64,000 nucleotides of DNA from Eulemur rufifrons (Eukaryota; Chordata; Mammalia; Primates; Lemuridae), in the NCBI RefSeq assembly GCF_041146395.1, contig NC_090989.1, forward strand, positions 217,280,843-217,344,842, in the 5' to 3' direction. A model generated the notes under the pieces. That model worked only from the letters and a program-made list of their open reading frames with translations, did no database searches and had not been told where the DNA came from. A program made the translations under genes and the position numbers. Positions 23,485 through 35,734 of this stretch are shown one piece after another; the stretch's first letter is position 1, and every line of letters starts with the position of its first letter.

Positions 23485-23600
23485 CGTTGACTGGGAGACA
23501 GGAGACCTGAACACTAGGTCTCCCTCAGTCACTGACCAGATGTAAATACTGATAATTTAATTGTCCTCTGTGAGTTTCACTTACCTCATCTCTAAAGGAA
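23485..23600 (+). mobile_element. MIR SINE fragment
   Basis: Sense MIR-like: 'actgggagacaggagacctg', 'tgtgagtttcacttacctcatctctaaaggaaaggg'. Diverged. Confidence 0.5.
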
Positions 23601-25635
23601 AGGGGTTTTTGAGATTTCTCATAGTTCTTAGCAGCTAAGAACTCAGATGCCCTAGAATTGGCTGCAAAAACTGCTCTTGCCACAAGAGGGAGTGCCCTTT
23701 CTGAAATCATAGAAACTCTACATAGTCTTCATGAAAGGATTTAGGCAAACAATAACCTTTGAGCACTCAGAACTATTCATAAATGGTTTTTCATAAATAA
23801 ATAAAACAGATTAAAAGGATTTTTAATATTTTTTAACTTATATTAAATTGTGACTAATTCTCTGCTTGAACAAAGCAAGAAAGACTGATAGAGCAGACAA
23901 CAAAAACATAGACTGAGAGTCTATAAATATACCAAAGGAGGCTCCTAACTTTCCTCTTCGCCTTTGTTAAGAATTCTACACCTGTTCAGTGCTTCTATCC
24001 TTCTTTTCAAACTGTCAAATCCTGGGGGTGACTTGGCCATTTGGTAGAGTTTTCTATGTCTGAGAATAAATATGGGTCTCAAGGTGTGTCTAACTGACAA
24101 CAAATAATCCTCGCAGAGAGTAAACTGGTACATAAGGTGGTGGGAGGCACTGTTAATAGATTCCAAACATCTGCATGGAAAGCAAAACATTCCATCAAGA
24201 TTCAACCTATTGCCTCTCCCAGATGTTTTGCAAAAAGTGCTAGGTGTCATGTAAGTGCAACACTGAGCTCAGGAGCTCAGATTTTCCTCCATTTGTCCTG
24301 GATCACCCAGACCTCTCTTACTGTAACTGATCTCATCTTTGTTCTTTCTCTCTCTTTCTATGTTGTTAAAAGGAGTTTTCCAGGCTGAGGGGGGTTGGCC
24401 TGCCTCCAAGAGGTAGAGGACAGAAAATAGGATGCGAACTATGAGCTAGGTCTTGGAGAAGAGGAAGTATTGGAGACTTCTGTTGGGCAACGTAGCAGTG
24501 GGCTTCAAATGGCCTCTCTCCTCCCTGTCCCTGATTAGAGAGTGTGCCTCAGAGAATTGTGCCATTGGAGATCTGAAAGGCACTCTCAAGGCCATCTTGT
24601 CCAAGATTTCCCAAAGGGGAGAGTCTTCCCTTCAGAGAATAGGTTATTATGTCAGGTCATGCATGGACATAGGAGCAACACTGAATCACAGAGAGAGAAA
24701 GACATTCCTTCTTATTTCTTCTAATCTCTCCTAATGGCTTCCAGGAAGATGCCTCATTCTTACCCTGAAATGTCTCTAAATCCCCTATAACAGTTGTCAA
24801 TTTCTCTTTTTTGACAAAAAGGGAGCAGTCTTCAAAAAATCAGAGCTTTCGCCAGGCAACACTATCTAGCTAGAGTATAATGGTAGTATTTGATTTGTTA
24901 TATTGATTTTCATGGCTATGTGCTATTTATAACAATGATATTGGTTTTTCCATTCATAGTAACATCAAATTTGCTTTTTAAGTAAGAAAGGGAATTGACT
25001 TAAAGAAAAATGTATAAGCAATAGCACAGGTAGTACAAAGATAAGTCAAAAAATATGCAGATGGTACCAGCAGGTTGAGTGATTGATAATAAACACATAG
25101 CTCTATCTTCTGACTCCATGATAAGTTCTTTCTCCTGTTGTGTATTTGGTTCTATGATGGGATTGATCACTAATGAGTTGCTTTAGTCAGGGTGACATAG
25201 AAAAACAGATATGGCCTAATCTCCTTTCAACTAGTCAAGTTTTCACTTCATTACATTTATTAAATAACTCATATTGCTCCTTAGAGACAAACAGGGAAAG
25301 GGGGGAAAATTCCTTTTGTGCCAAATAATGCAGTTCTATGTTAGATCCCATTGCAGCCCACAGGCAAAATCCCATAGCTGCCAATGCCATTTCAAAGAGG
25401 TTCTCTATTTCCATATCCCTGTAGCTTAGAGTTAATAGTACTTGGTTTACCTAATTACAACAAATTCTTTCCAATAATAATCCTTACAACTAGTGCTTTC
25501 TCTGGCCCTGGGCCAGTTACTCAATAAAGCAAAGACCTAACAGTTATTTCCTTTAGTCAGGAAATCCTTTTTCTATTACGTCGGATATTTCTTATAACTT
25601 TATTTATATGATTGTCATCGAGGAGTACAGTCATA
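23601..25635. other. Intergenic, no confident feature
   Basis: No coding exon or named repeat was recognised. The stretch at about 24530-24760 ('gatctgaaaggcactctcaaggccatcttg') looks like an old MIR/L3-type piece but is too diverged to call. Confidence 0.4.
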
Positions 25636-25639
25636 CTCC

Positions 25640-25757
25640 TTGAATTATGTGAGCTCCATGAAGGCAGGGGTCTCATCTGTTTTCCTCACTGCTGTATTTT
25701 CAATGCTTGGAACAGTGCCTGCTCTTCAATAAACATTTGTTGATTAACAGACAGATT
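25640..25757 (+). mobile_element. L2 3' end
   Basis: 'gtgagctccatgaaggcaggggtctcatctgttttcctcactgctgtat' then 'cttggaacagtgcctgctcttcaataaacatttgttgatt' is the classic L2 3' terminus. Confidence 0.85.
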
Positions 25758-26319
25758 AATTAATGGCACTGGTGGGGACACATCTTGATTTGGGGCAATC
25801 ACTTGTTTATGTAAAGCCAACTAGAACATCTGCTCTGTGTAGGTGCACGTCACAGAAGAGCTTTTATCTTAAAGAGGGAGATATAGGGCACACCAGTGAT
25901 GGACGTTATGCTCAGCTTGGGAAATCACAGATTTTTAAAGAGTGCCAGAGGTTATCCACTCTCTATTGAACAGTGGAACCATCCAAGCTGGAAAAATGCC
26001 TAAAAATTGCCCAAGGTCCTCAAGAAAGTAGATGGCTTGACAACTCATTGTGCATTGCCAACAGGTAATTTTTCTCCTAGGGAAATAATACAGGGTTTTC
26101 CAGGCCTCCTGAGGTTATTGTGACTTTTGGTTTTGTTTTAACTAAAAATTCTATTGGTTTAATGCACACTTTGGATATCGTGTCACCCACAAAAACAGTT
26201 CACTTTACTTCAGTGGAAAATATAAAATCACCAGGAACATTCAGGATCACAGATAGAATTGTTGGTTTAGAAGAGACTAGTCCCTTGAGTTTCACCTGTA
26301 GCCACAACACTTCGTTTTC

Positions 26320-26600
26320 TTAACAGATATTTATGTGGTAGGAAGCACTGGGAATACAATGTGTACTCCCTATGCTCAAAGAGTGTAATCGCAGACAAAT
26401 GGGGAAGACAGACAGGCGAGCCAGTAGCTACAATTCGTATGTGTCATGGGCCCTGTAAGAGAAGCGGGTGCCTGGTGCTAGTGGAGCAGGTGGGAGGGCC
26501 AGGAGTAACCCAGTCCTTGTGGGAGGTGGAGGTAGGAGGGCCAGGGAGCTCTTCTGAGAAGAGGTTACTAACCTAAAGTTAGTAAGTCCTTGTAGGACTT
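26320..26600. mobile_element. Ancient L2-associated repeat fragment
   Basis: Begins 'tatttatgtggtaggaagcactgggaatacaatgtg' and continues through the usual 'agacaggcgagcc...' and 'gccagggagctcttctgagaagagg' order found in the same mammalian repeat seen at 27886 and 52262. Confidence 0.5.
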
Positions 26601-26979
26601 AGGTAAAGATTAGCAAAATATCCCCCAAGAGGGAAGAACATTCCTCTATTACACAGGTCTCATCATTATTCCATTCTCAGGGATGACTTCTGATTTGCTA
26701 TGCTGTCTGTTTCTTTCTATGCAGTCCTGATGTATTTTTACACTAAGAAGAGAAGGTGGCCATGGACTCCAGCCCGTAACCACCTGACAATGTCACCTGA
26801 CGCGCTGCTTCCAGGCTAAGAGGGTGATAGTACCTCCTCTGTTATTCCAGTAAAACCATCCGTAAACCAAAAGTGAAGTTGGGCCAGGACCCTGGGGTAG
26901 CCCTTGGGCTGGGTGTCTGGATGATAAATGGAAAACCTGCAAATGCTCCACCTCTCTAGATAGTATAAAAGCTAATGCT

Positions 26980-27238
26980 CCAGCCTGAGCAAGAGCGAGA
27001 CCCCATCTCTACTAAAAATAGAAAGAAATTATATGGACAGCTAAAAATATATAGAAAAAAAAAAATTAGCCGGGCATGGTGGTGCATGCCTGTAGTCCCA
27101 GCTACTCGGGAGGCTGAGACAGGAGGATCGCTTGAGCTCAGGAGTTTGAGGTTGCTGTGAGCTAGGCTGACGCCACGGCACTCACTCTAGCCTGGGCAAC
27201 AGAGTGAGACTCTGTCTCAAAAAAAAAAAAAAAAAAAA
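26980..27238 (+). mobile_element. 5'-truncated strepsirrhine-type Alu
   Basis: Begins mid-left-arm at 'ccagcctgagcaagagcgagacc', has the A/T-rich linker and 'GCTGACGCCACGGC' in the right arm, and ends in a pure A tail. A 13-bp direct repeat, AAAAGCTAATGCT, flanks it at 26967-26979 and 27239-27251. The repeat starts with AAAA, as L1-type endonuclease cleavage predicts. The 5' truncation is therefore original, not later decay. Confidence 0.93.
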
Positions 27239-27634
27239 AAAAGCTAATGCTGCTGTCTACGGCTTGCACAGTGCACAGCGATGTTCAGTTTTTAGAGTGC
27301 ACATATTTTTAAAACCTGGTTCTTGTCATCAGATGATAGGAGAAAAGAAGCCCCCCCCCCCTTTTTTTAAATCATAAGCTGTCTTTGGACAAAAAAAAAA
27401 AAAATCACAAATGTCTCTGGCAGGCAGGCAGAGGGGAAGGGTAAGTGACAACGGCTAAAAGGCCTTCTGAGTTTTCCTAAGAGACTCTCAGAAGATGCTA
27501 TTCATTCTCTTTTAGAAGAAAACAGGACAGCTGATTTTAATTTTTTAAAAGCGTGTTGATTATTGAATAATTTATAAGGAAATTAAATGCTACATGGAGT
27601 TGTTATTTTCCTTAGATTTATTTATTTATTTCTT

Positions 27635-27666
27635 TGGTGGCCCAAATGGGGCTTGAACCCATGACA
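27635..27666 (-). pseudogene. tRNA 3'-end retropseudogene (T arm, acceptor strand and CCA)
   Basis: On the minus strand the sequence is GTC-ATGGG-TTCAAGC-CCCAT-TTGGGCC-A-CCA: a perfect 5-bp T stem with a 7-nt T loop, a 7-nt acceptor strand, a discriminator and a CCA end. CCA is not encoded in nuclear tRNA genes, so this derives from a mature tRNA. It is followed by an A-rich tail (AAGAAATAAATAAATAAAT, down to 27616). No D or anticodon arm is present. The closest tRNA I recall is Lys(CUU), but identity is uncertain. Confidence 0.6.
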
Positions 27667-27885
27667 AGGTTTATTTAAAAAAATACCTTTTATATTGAAA
27701 CTAAGACTCACAAGAAATTGTAAAAATGGTACAAAGTGTCCTTGTATACCATTCACGCAGCTTCCCTCAATGACAATATTTACATAACCATAGTACATTG
27801 CTAAAACCAAATTTCCTTAGCTTTTAATGTGTTAACTTTCCAAAATAGAGAAATTTTATTTGTTATACATTTGTTCTTTTTTAAA

Positions 27886-28353
27886 ATTTATTAACTCCAC
27901 AAATATTTAATGAGGATTCATTCTATTCCAAGCACTGTGCCAGGCCCTAGTGATTGTAAGTTAATTAAAACATGGTTCATTCCCTTAAGGAACTCATAAT
28001 CCAGTGAGGGAAATCGACTAGGACAGTGTGAAAAGTCAGAGGACATAGAAACATGGACTATTTACAGATGAGAGAAGCGGCATCTCTATCAGATTGTTTG
28101 CCCAGGAAGGCTCCTCAAAGACAAGGCTGACTGAAATTGTAAGGGATAAATAATCTTTAATTACCCCCAAGGGATCAGAGAATATTTGAGGCAGAGGAAC
28201 TGCCTGTACTAAGCCCTAGCAATATAAAATGGCAGGATTCATTTAGAGACAGAAACTAAATCAATTTGGATGGATCAAAGAGCACGTATGTGCTTTGGGC
28301 AGGTGGATATGGGGAAGGGATGGAAGGGACAGCAGAAAACTCCAGAAAGGCAG
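27886..28353 (+). mobile_element. Ancient L2-associated mammalian repeat, left part
   Basis: 'aactccacaaatatttaatgaggattcattctattccaagcactgtgccaggccctagtg' then 'ttcattcccttaaggaactcataatccagtgag' and 'gaggcagaggaactgcctgtac'. It is interrupted at 28354 by the ERVL-type LTR and resumes at 29541. The exact family was not resolved. Confidence 0.7.
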
Positions 28354-28540
28354 TGTATTAGTCAGGGTTCTCCAGAGAAACAGAGCTCATAGGTCATACA
28401 TAGAAAGGTACCTGAAAGGGGATTTATTATGGAAACTGGTTCATGCCATTATGGGGTCTGAGAAGTCTCACAATATGCTGTCTGCAAGCAGGGGAACTAG
28501 AAAAGTCGGTGGTGTAGCTCAGGTCAAGTCCAAAGGCCTG

Positions 28541-28611
28541 TATGTTAGTCCATTTGCTTTGCTGTAAAGGAATACTTGCGGCTGGGGAATTTAGAAAAGA
28601 GATTTATTTGG
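28541..28611 (-). mobile_element. MST-type MaLR LTR fragment
   Basis: 'tatgttagtccatttgctttgctgtaaaggaatacttgcggctgggg' repeats the first ~70 bp of the complete antisense LTR at 28782. It is truncated by a forward LTR piece. Confidence 0.75.
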
Positions 28612-28780
28612 TGATATGGTTTGAATGTTTGTCTCCCCCAAACTTCATGTTGAAATTTGATCTCCAGGTGTTGAAGGTCGGGCTGCGTTGGGGGGAGGTG
28701 TTTGGGTTAGGGGGGCGGATCCCTCATGAACAGTTTGGTGCCCACCTCATGGTAATGAGTGAGTGAGAACCACGAAGCAA
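28612..28780 (+). mobile_element. MST/THE1-type MaLR LTR 5' part, sense
   Basis: 'tgatatggtttgaatgtttgtctcccccaaacttcatgttgaaatttgatc' through 'ggtaatgagtgagtgagaa' matches the start of an MST LTR in plus orientation. The rest of the LTR is missing. Confidence 0.85.
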
Positions 28781-28781
28781 A

Positions 28782-29186
28782 TGTGTTAGTCTGTTTGCTT
28801 TGCTATAAAGGAATACCTGAGGCTGGGTCATTTAAAAGAAAAGAGGTTTATCTGGCTCATGGTTCTGCAGGCGCCAGTATCTCCTTCCAGGGAGGGCTTC
28901 AGGGAGCTTCCAATCAAGGTGGAGGCAAAAGGCGAGCAGGCATTTCAAAAGGAGAGAGAAGGAGCAACAGACAGAGGAGGGGTTACCCGTCCCTGTTCCT
29001 TGAAACAACCAGCTCTGCTGTGAACTAATAGAGCAAGAACTCGCTCATTACATCAGGGAGGGCACCAAGCCATTCGTAAGAGATCTGCTCCCATGACCTA
29101 AACACCTCCTACTCAACTCTGCCTCCAACACTGGAGATCCAATGTCAGCATGAGATGTGGAGGGGACAAACATCCAAATTATATCA
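28782..29186 (-). mobile_element. MST-type MaLR LTR, near-complete, antisense
   Basis: Runs from 'tgtgttagtctgtttgctttgctataaaggaatacctgaggctggg' to 'gagatgtggaggggacaaacatccaaattatatca', the full reverse complement of an MST LTR. It lies back to back with the forward fragment on its left. Confidence 0.88.
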
Positions 29187-29540
29187 GCCAGGAAACCAGG
29201 GGAGCATTTGGTGTATCTCTCACTCTGAGGCCGTTGGTGTAAGTTCAGGAGTGCAAAGGCTGGAGAACCTGGAGCTCTGATGTCCCAGAGCAGGAGAAGA
29301 ATGGTGCCCCAGCTCCACAAGAGAGAGCAAATTCTCCTCTCCTCTGCCTTTTTGTTCCATCAACACATTAGATGGTGCCTACCCACACTGGGTGAGGGCA
29401 GATCTTCCTTACTCACTCCACTGGTTCAAATGCCAATCTCTTCGGAAACACCCTCACAGACATACCCAGAAATAATGCTTTACCAGCTATCCGGGCATCC
29501 CTTAGCCCAGCCAAGTTGACAGCTAAAATTAACCATCCCA

Positions 29541-30012
29541 AGCAATCAAGGGGGTGGAGTGTGCAGATCAGGAAAGGCCTTGCTTGCTAAACTACTACCT
29601 TGGAATGTTAACCTAGAATTCAAGGAGAGCCATCTGTGGGCTTTGAGAAGTAATAGTATTATATTTGCATTTTGGAATGATTGCTCTGACAGCATTGTGG
29701 AGGATGCACTGAGAAAGAAATCTAAAGCAGAGAAACGGGAGTTAGGAGTCCTCATTCCATCCTAGGGCAGAGTAAGAAGGGAAGAGAAGGATAAGGCCAG
29801 AGGCAGAGGGAAAGAGAGGAGGCAGAAGCCACAGCATTCAGTCCAGTGATGGGGGGAAGGGGTTAGGGCTGTGCAAGAACAAAAGTCTGGACTGGCTTTT
29901 AGGTCTGTGGATCTGACCACTGACTGGGTGGCATTAATGGAGTCGGAAAAAAGGAAGATTGGAGAGGAAATTAAGTTTTGGACATCTTAAACTGAAGTGG
30001 AGATATCCAGTT
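29541..30012 (+). mobile_element. Ancient L2-associated mammalian repeat, right part
   Basis: Resumes after the LTR insertion: 'gcagatcaggaaaggccttgcttgc', 'ttggaatgattgctctgacagcattgtggagg', 'ttttggacatcttaaactgaagtggagatatccagttgac'. The order matches the element at 52262-53470. Confidence 0.7.
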
Positions 30013-30013
30013 G

Positions 30014-30352
30014 ACAATTATATCTCAGGGTAACACAGCGATGAAAGATTGCTACTTTATTACAGCTTGTACCTTTAAGTACCTGGTGACCCCTGCAAAC
30101 TGGTTTGAGGTGAAATAATCAAGCTAAAATGAGTTCCCATCTTTCAATCCATTCAGTTTCTTTGATAATAGTACCTAGTCGGTAATTATATATCTAGGAC
30201 TGATATTAGCGATAAAATATTATAACTTGTTATAGTTTACACATTTAATACCTGGTGAGGACTGCAAAGTGGTTTGAGGAGAGACAATCCAGTAGAAGTG
30301 AGTCCGCATCTTTCGATTCATTCTGTTTCTTTCACAATAGTATCTTTCCAAC
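30014..30352. repeat. Diverged tandem duplication, two units of about 170 bp
   Basis: Unit 1 (30014-30180) and unit 2 (30184-30352) share the order: AATTATAT(AT)CT, GCGATxAAA, 'acctggtga..actgcaaa.tggtttgagg', 'gagt.c.catctttc.att.attc.gtttctttxaxaatagta'. Offset is 171 bp. By eye about a quarter of positions differ, so it is old. No coding frame is shared. Confidence 0.85.
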
Positions 30353-30734
30353 AAAACAACAAGGTGGTGGCAATCGCCTTTGCTCCCCCCAGAGTATGAG
30401 TGTAGTGGCGGAGTTCATTATTTCCCGAATGAACACATGACTGCTCCATTGGTTTCCTGTGCCACTGAAAGTTCCTCCTACCTTAATCTTTTCCCCCTTG
30501 CTGGTTGACTTTCCATCTTTATGAACCCTATACCCATTTCTTTTCTCTTCTTCCTTGTTCTTGGAGGTTCGACAGAAGCCATTTAAGGTGATGTGACAAT
30601 CCACTTAATTGACCCAATAGATCCTTATTTCACAAAATTCAGAATAGCAGGGCATACTCAGGCACCCAACATACCCCACAGGGAAGAGGGAGATAGTGTC
30701 ACCCGGAGGAAAAGCTGCAATTGCCAGCCTGTGG

Positions 30735-30895
30735 ATGTTACGGATTATCACATCAGAAACCAGAAACTGCACATTTCTGGGCTTAATTTTCTTACCCATA
30801 GAATGGGAATACAATATTCATCTTTGTTCAATATTTCCATCTTTATGAAGTTACTGAGATATCATGTAACACCTCTGCCCCAATAATAACAGAGT
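30735..30895 (+). mobile_element. MIR SINE remnant
   Basis: 'tctgggcttaattttcttacccatagaatgggaatac' is the sense MIR core, followed by 'agttactgagatatcatgtaa'. Confidence 0.65.
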
Positions 30896-31194
30896 ATGAT
30901 AGATAGTCATTTTTCAAAAGAGCACTCTTAAAGAAGTTAAGAGTTTACAAAGTTTTCAACTGAATTTTGGTAAGGACTTTGGAAAATAAAACTCCTTATG
31001 TTGTTATTATTAAATAATAAGGAAACAGGAAAAAAAAACCCTGGCAACCTACATGAGACATTAACTCACTCTTTTGTTTATTAAACAAACACAGGGTGGC
31101 TGGTGATATGACAGCAAAATAAAGAGCTTCCTTTCCAGGACCTTAAGTTCTGAGGATGGAAGGAGTTGAAGAGACATATACACCTTGTGGGAGT

Positions 31195-31410
31195 GCTGAG
31201 CACCATGCAGGTAACCACCATCATTATGGTCATTCCCATGTTCGCTCCACACCCACAACTTCCAAAGCACTTTCCTACTCCTTGTTTCGTTTGTTCGTCA
31301 CATCATAGGAAGGACAGCTATTTTGTAGAAAGGAAAATGGAGGTTCAGAGAAGTCAAGCGTAGGCTGCAACATCACACAGACAAGTGGTCTGGTGGTGAA
31401 GCACAAGGTT
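31195..31410 (-). mobile_element. MIR SINE remnant, antisense
   Basis: 'gtagaaaggaaaatggaggttcagagaagtcaagcgtagg' and 'aacatcacacagacaagtggtc' match antisense MIR. Confidence 0.7.
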
Positions 31411-31952
31411 TTGGCCACAGAAACACTAGTGCCCCAAGAAGGATCTCATAAAGAGATAAAGAAGTTATCACTCGTGGATTGATAAGTTGATTACATTTCA
31501 AGTAAAACCCAGGCAACAATCAAGCAATAGTTTGTAGTTATTTTACTTAACTCGAATTGGTAAGAAGGATAAAGTTCACAAGGAAAGGAACTGCAGGAAT
31601 AAGGAATAGGTAAGAGGAGGACCCTTTGGGGATCAAACTTGGTCTCCTCTTCTCAACCTGGAGGGACATTTCTAAGCAAATCCTCTGGAGTGGGGTAGGG
31701 CCCCAAAAGACCGAGTGATGGTCTTTTCACTCTATATTCCCAAGTTCCCTCACTAGTCTGGGAAGCCCCCCTAAGAGAGCTGCTGCTTTGGTCCCAGGAA
31801 CTTTCAGATTTGGAAAAGCCTCTATTCTTTCATCACCAGATTCTTCAGCTCCTAATTGCTAGTACCTGAAAGGGTAAATGAATATTCATTGACCAGCTAG
31901 ACAAATGAATGAGTTTAATAATATAAAAATCATTTTACATTAAAATTCATCC

Positions 31953-31994
31953 TTATGCTGCCTATATTATTCTTATGCTGCATATATTATTTCT
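31953..31994. repeat. 20-bp tandem duplication
   Basis: 'ttatgctgcctatattattc' is followed at once by 'ttatgctgcatatattattt'. Two units, two mismatches. Confidence 0.85.
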
Positions 31995-32271
31995 GCATTT
32001 ATTTGCAATATTTCTGTCAACAAAATGGTGTTTCACTAGAGCACATCCTCTTGGTTAATAAAAAGACATTCCTTTATTTTTGGAAAACAAATAGAGCCTG
32101 GTGACTGCAGGAGCCTCTGGGGACTGACTAATCGTATGTACGCAATTGTTCATTGAGGTAAATAATGCAACTCCTATAGCATGCTGGCTTTGGAGCCTTG
32201 GGGGGCCCATCTTACTCAGTTGGTTTAAGGGTAGAGCAAACAGCTATTGAAATTAAAGCTGACAACCTTTT

Positions 32272-33840
<1,569 letters not shown>

Positions 33841-33844
33841 GATG

Positions 33845-33925
33845 TGTCCCCAATGCATAGAACAGTTCCTGGCAAGTAGTAAGTGATCAATACATGTTTT
33901 TGAATGAATAAATGTGACTTACTTA
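33845..33925 (+). mobile_element. L2 3' end
   Basis: 'tccccaatgcatagaacagttcctggcaagtagtaagtgatcaatacatgtttttgaatgaataaatg' is the L2 terminus. Confidence 0.8.
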
Positions 33926-34089
33926 AAACATTGACTCCTTCTTTGTGCTAGGCATTTGAGAGCCATCAGGATGAAACCACTAGAGTTCTTATTACAAAAT
34001 GAAGCTACAGGTTGATAGAAAATATAAAATACCTATATAAATAAATTAGTAGCATACAAAGTATAAAGTATAATAACTTAGCCTCATGC

Positions 34090-34330
34090 TTATTTGAACA
34101 TCGACTATGTGTTATGTAGTTTGTATACAGTTTATGTATTACTAGAACCTTCCAAAAATGACAGGAATTATCATCCTCATTTTCATAGTGAGAAAATTGA
34201 GGCCTACAGGCCAAGCATTTGCCTTGAAGTCACAGAACTATACAGAGGTAGAAACAAGATTTGAATCAGTTCTGTCATTTGCCAAAGATACTATGCTACC
34301 TTTCATAAACTTGTTTGGAGTAAAAGAATA
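34090..34330 (-). mobile_element. MIR SINE remnant, antisense
   Basis: 'cgactatgtgttatgtagtttg', 'tcatcctcattttcatagtgagaaaattgaggcctac', 'cttgaagtcacagaactatac', 'aagatttgaatcag' give the complete antisense MIR order. Confidence 0.8.
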
Positions 34331-34331
34331 T

Positions 34332-34465
34332 ATTATTAGTATTACTAACAGCTAATGCTTATAGCACTTATAGTTATATATATCAACTCATTTAACCTGC
34401 GTAACAGCCCAAATAGGTAGATACTATTATTATCCCTATTTTACAGATAGGAACAAAAATGAACC
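34332..34465 (-). mobile_element. Second antisense MIR, 5' half
   Basis: 'agctaatgcttatagcacttatag', 'tcatttaacctgcgtaacagccc', 'ttattatccctattttacagatagg'. It directly follows the previous MIR in the same orientation. Confidence 0.75.
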
Positions 34466-34923
34466 AGGGTATCTTTATGAAGGTGAAGCATTTGAACTAA
34501 ACTTTAAAATGTAAGTTGGATTTGGATGTTTGGAATGAAATAAGTGTCAAGAACTGCGAAGAGTCTGAGGTTGTACCTACATGAGAGCTAACAAGTCAGT
34601 CTGCTCCTGTTTCATGAATGCTGGTAGAAGACATAAGACTCCTACAAACAGAGAACAGTTTATTATTCACTACAAAAGCAGCAGCTGGGGTATCAGCATT
34701 TTAAAATGCTCATTCCCTGAGCCCTAGTTCCAAAGGGGCAATTTAAAGAGGGCCAGATGATACCTGCACATGCAGTGTGTTGTGTTAGAGGAGAGAAATC
34801 CTCAGTTTAGGGAACCCACATCTTTTATAATGGGCAGGAGGTAACTTGGATCTTGAGGGAAACATAATCTCTGTCTTCCAAGACTGTTTGCTATACAAAT
34901 ATCTTTCAAAAGACAGTTCAGTA

Positions 34924-35095
34924 GGCCAGGTGCATTGGCTCATGCCTATAATTCCAGGGCTTTGGGAGGCCAAGATGGGAAGATTGCTTGAGGCTAGGAG
35001 TTTAAGGCTGCAGTGAGCTATAATTATGCCACTGTATGCTTGGGTGACAGAGTGAAACCATATCTCAGCAAAACAAAACAAAACAAAACACAAAA
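34924..35095 (+). mobile_element. FRAM-like Alu monomer or internally deleted Alu
   Basis: Starts like an Alu left arm ('ggccaggtgcattggctcatgcc', 'gctttgggaggcc') but passes straight into right-arm sequence ('tttaaggctgcagtgagctataattatgccactg'). It ends in an (AAAAC)n tail at about 35070-35095. Total body is about 145 bp, matching the free right monomer FRAM. Confidence 0.8.
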
Positions 35096-35734
35096 CCATC
35101 CAGAACAAAGAGTAGTCAGTGCTGCTGCTCATGTAGAAACATGAGAAACCCATGGATAAATATGTACCAACAATAGGTTGGGGGGTACAACAATTCCTAG
35201 GGGAAAGACCAATATGACCAAAGAGCAGAAGAGGGAAAGTATGGGGTATATATGGCAAGCAGTAGGCAGTTGAGTGCCTCGAGGAAAGGGTTTAAGAAAA
35301 GAAGTTATCAAAAAATATTTGAAGGCAGACAAAGATGATCTTTAAGCATCTGGGAGAAAAAAATTTTGAAAATTTTTTCTTTTGCACTCATCCTTCTGCC
35401 AGTAATGCCAAAGGATTCACCCTTTTATTGGGAGGTCCAGGCTCCAGTTCACTGACCAAGAAATCTTTCCAAAGATATCTCTTTCTTTAGAAAAAAAAAA
35501 AAAAGACTTGCTCCCTCCTTTGAGACAGGAAACAGTTTCACGGGATTTGAGACTGTCCTCCCCTTGATAAGAGACAATATTCCAATGATGGCCACCTTCC
35601 ATTGGATGAGAATGTGATTGTGAAAAATTAAAATGAGTTTTAGCAGATTACAAACCCAAATATGCTTGCTTCTCTTTCTGGATATGGTGGAGGGGAGACA
35701 CAGTTCAGTTCACGGCAATAGAATGTAATCCTCA

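Larger units (their letters stand above)
28354..29540 (-). mobile_element. ERVL/MLT2-type solo LTR, antisense, containing nested MaLR LTRs
   Basis: Starts 'tgtattagtcagggttctccagagaaacagagc' and ends 'ttgacagctaaaattaaccatccca', the complement of an MLT2-like LTR ('tgatggttaatttt...gtcaacttg'). The body is continuous across an insertion: 'caagtccaaaggcctg' (to 28540) resumes as 'gccaggaaaccaggggagc' (from 29187). No internal retroviral genes are present. Confidence 0.75.

Noticed and set aside
26564..26603. Hairpins TTACTAAC-CTAAA-GTTAGTAA and GTCC-TTGTA-GGAC
   Set aside because: Short stems inside an old repeat; such inverted repeats arise by chance and no terminator or RNA function applies here.
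28354..29540. A provirus with gag/pol/env
   Set aside because: Only LTR sequences are present; no internal retroviral coding region was recognised between or around them.
34785..35258. 157-codon minus-strand frame
   Set aside because: It runs through an antisense FRAM/Alu-type element; Alu-derived frames are a common artefact.
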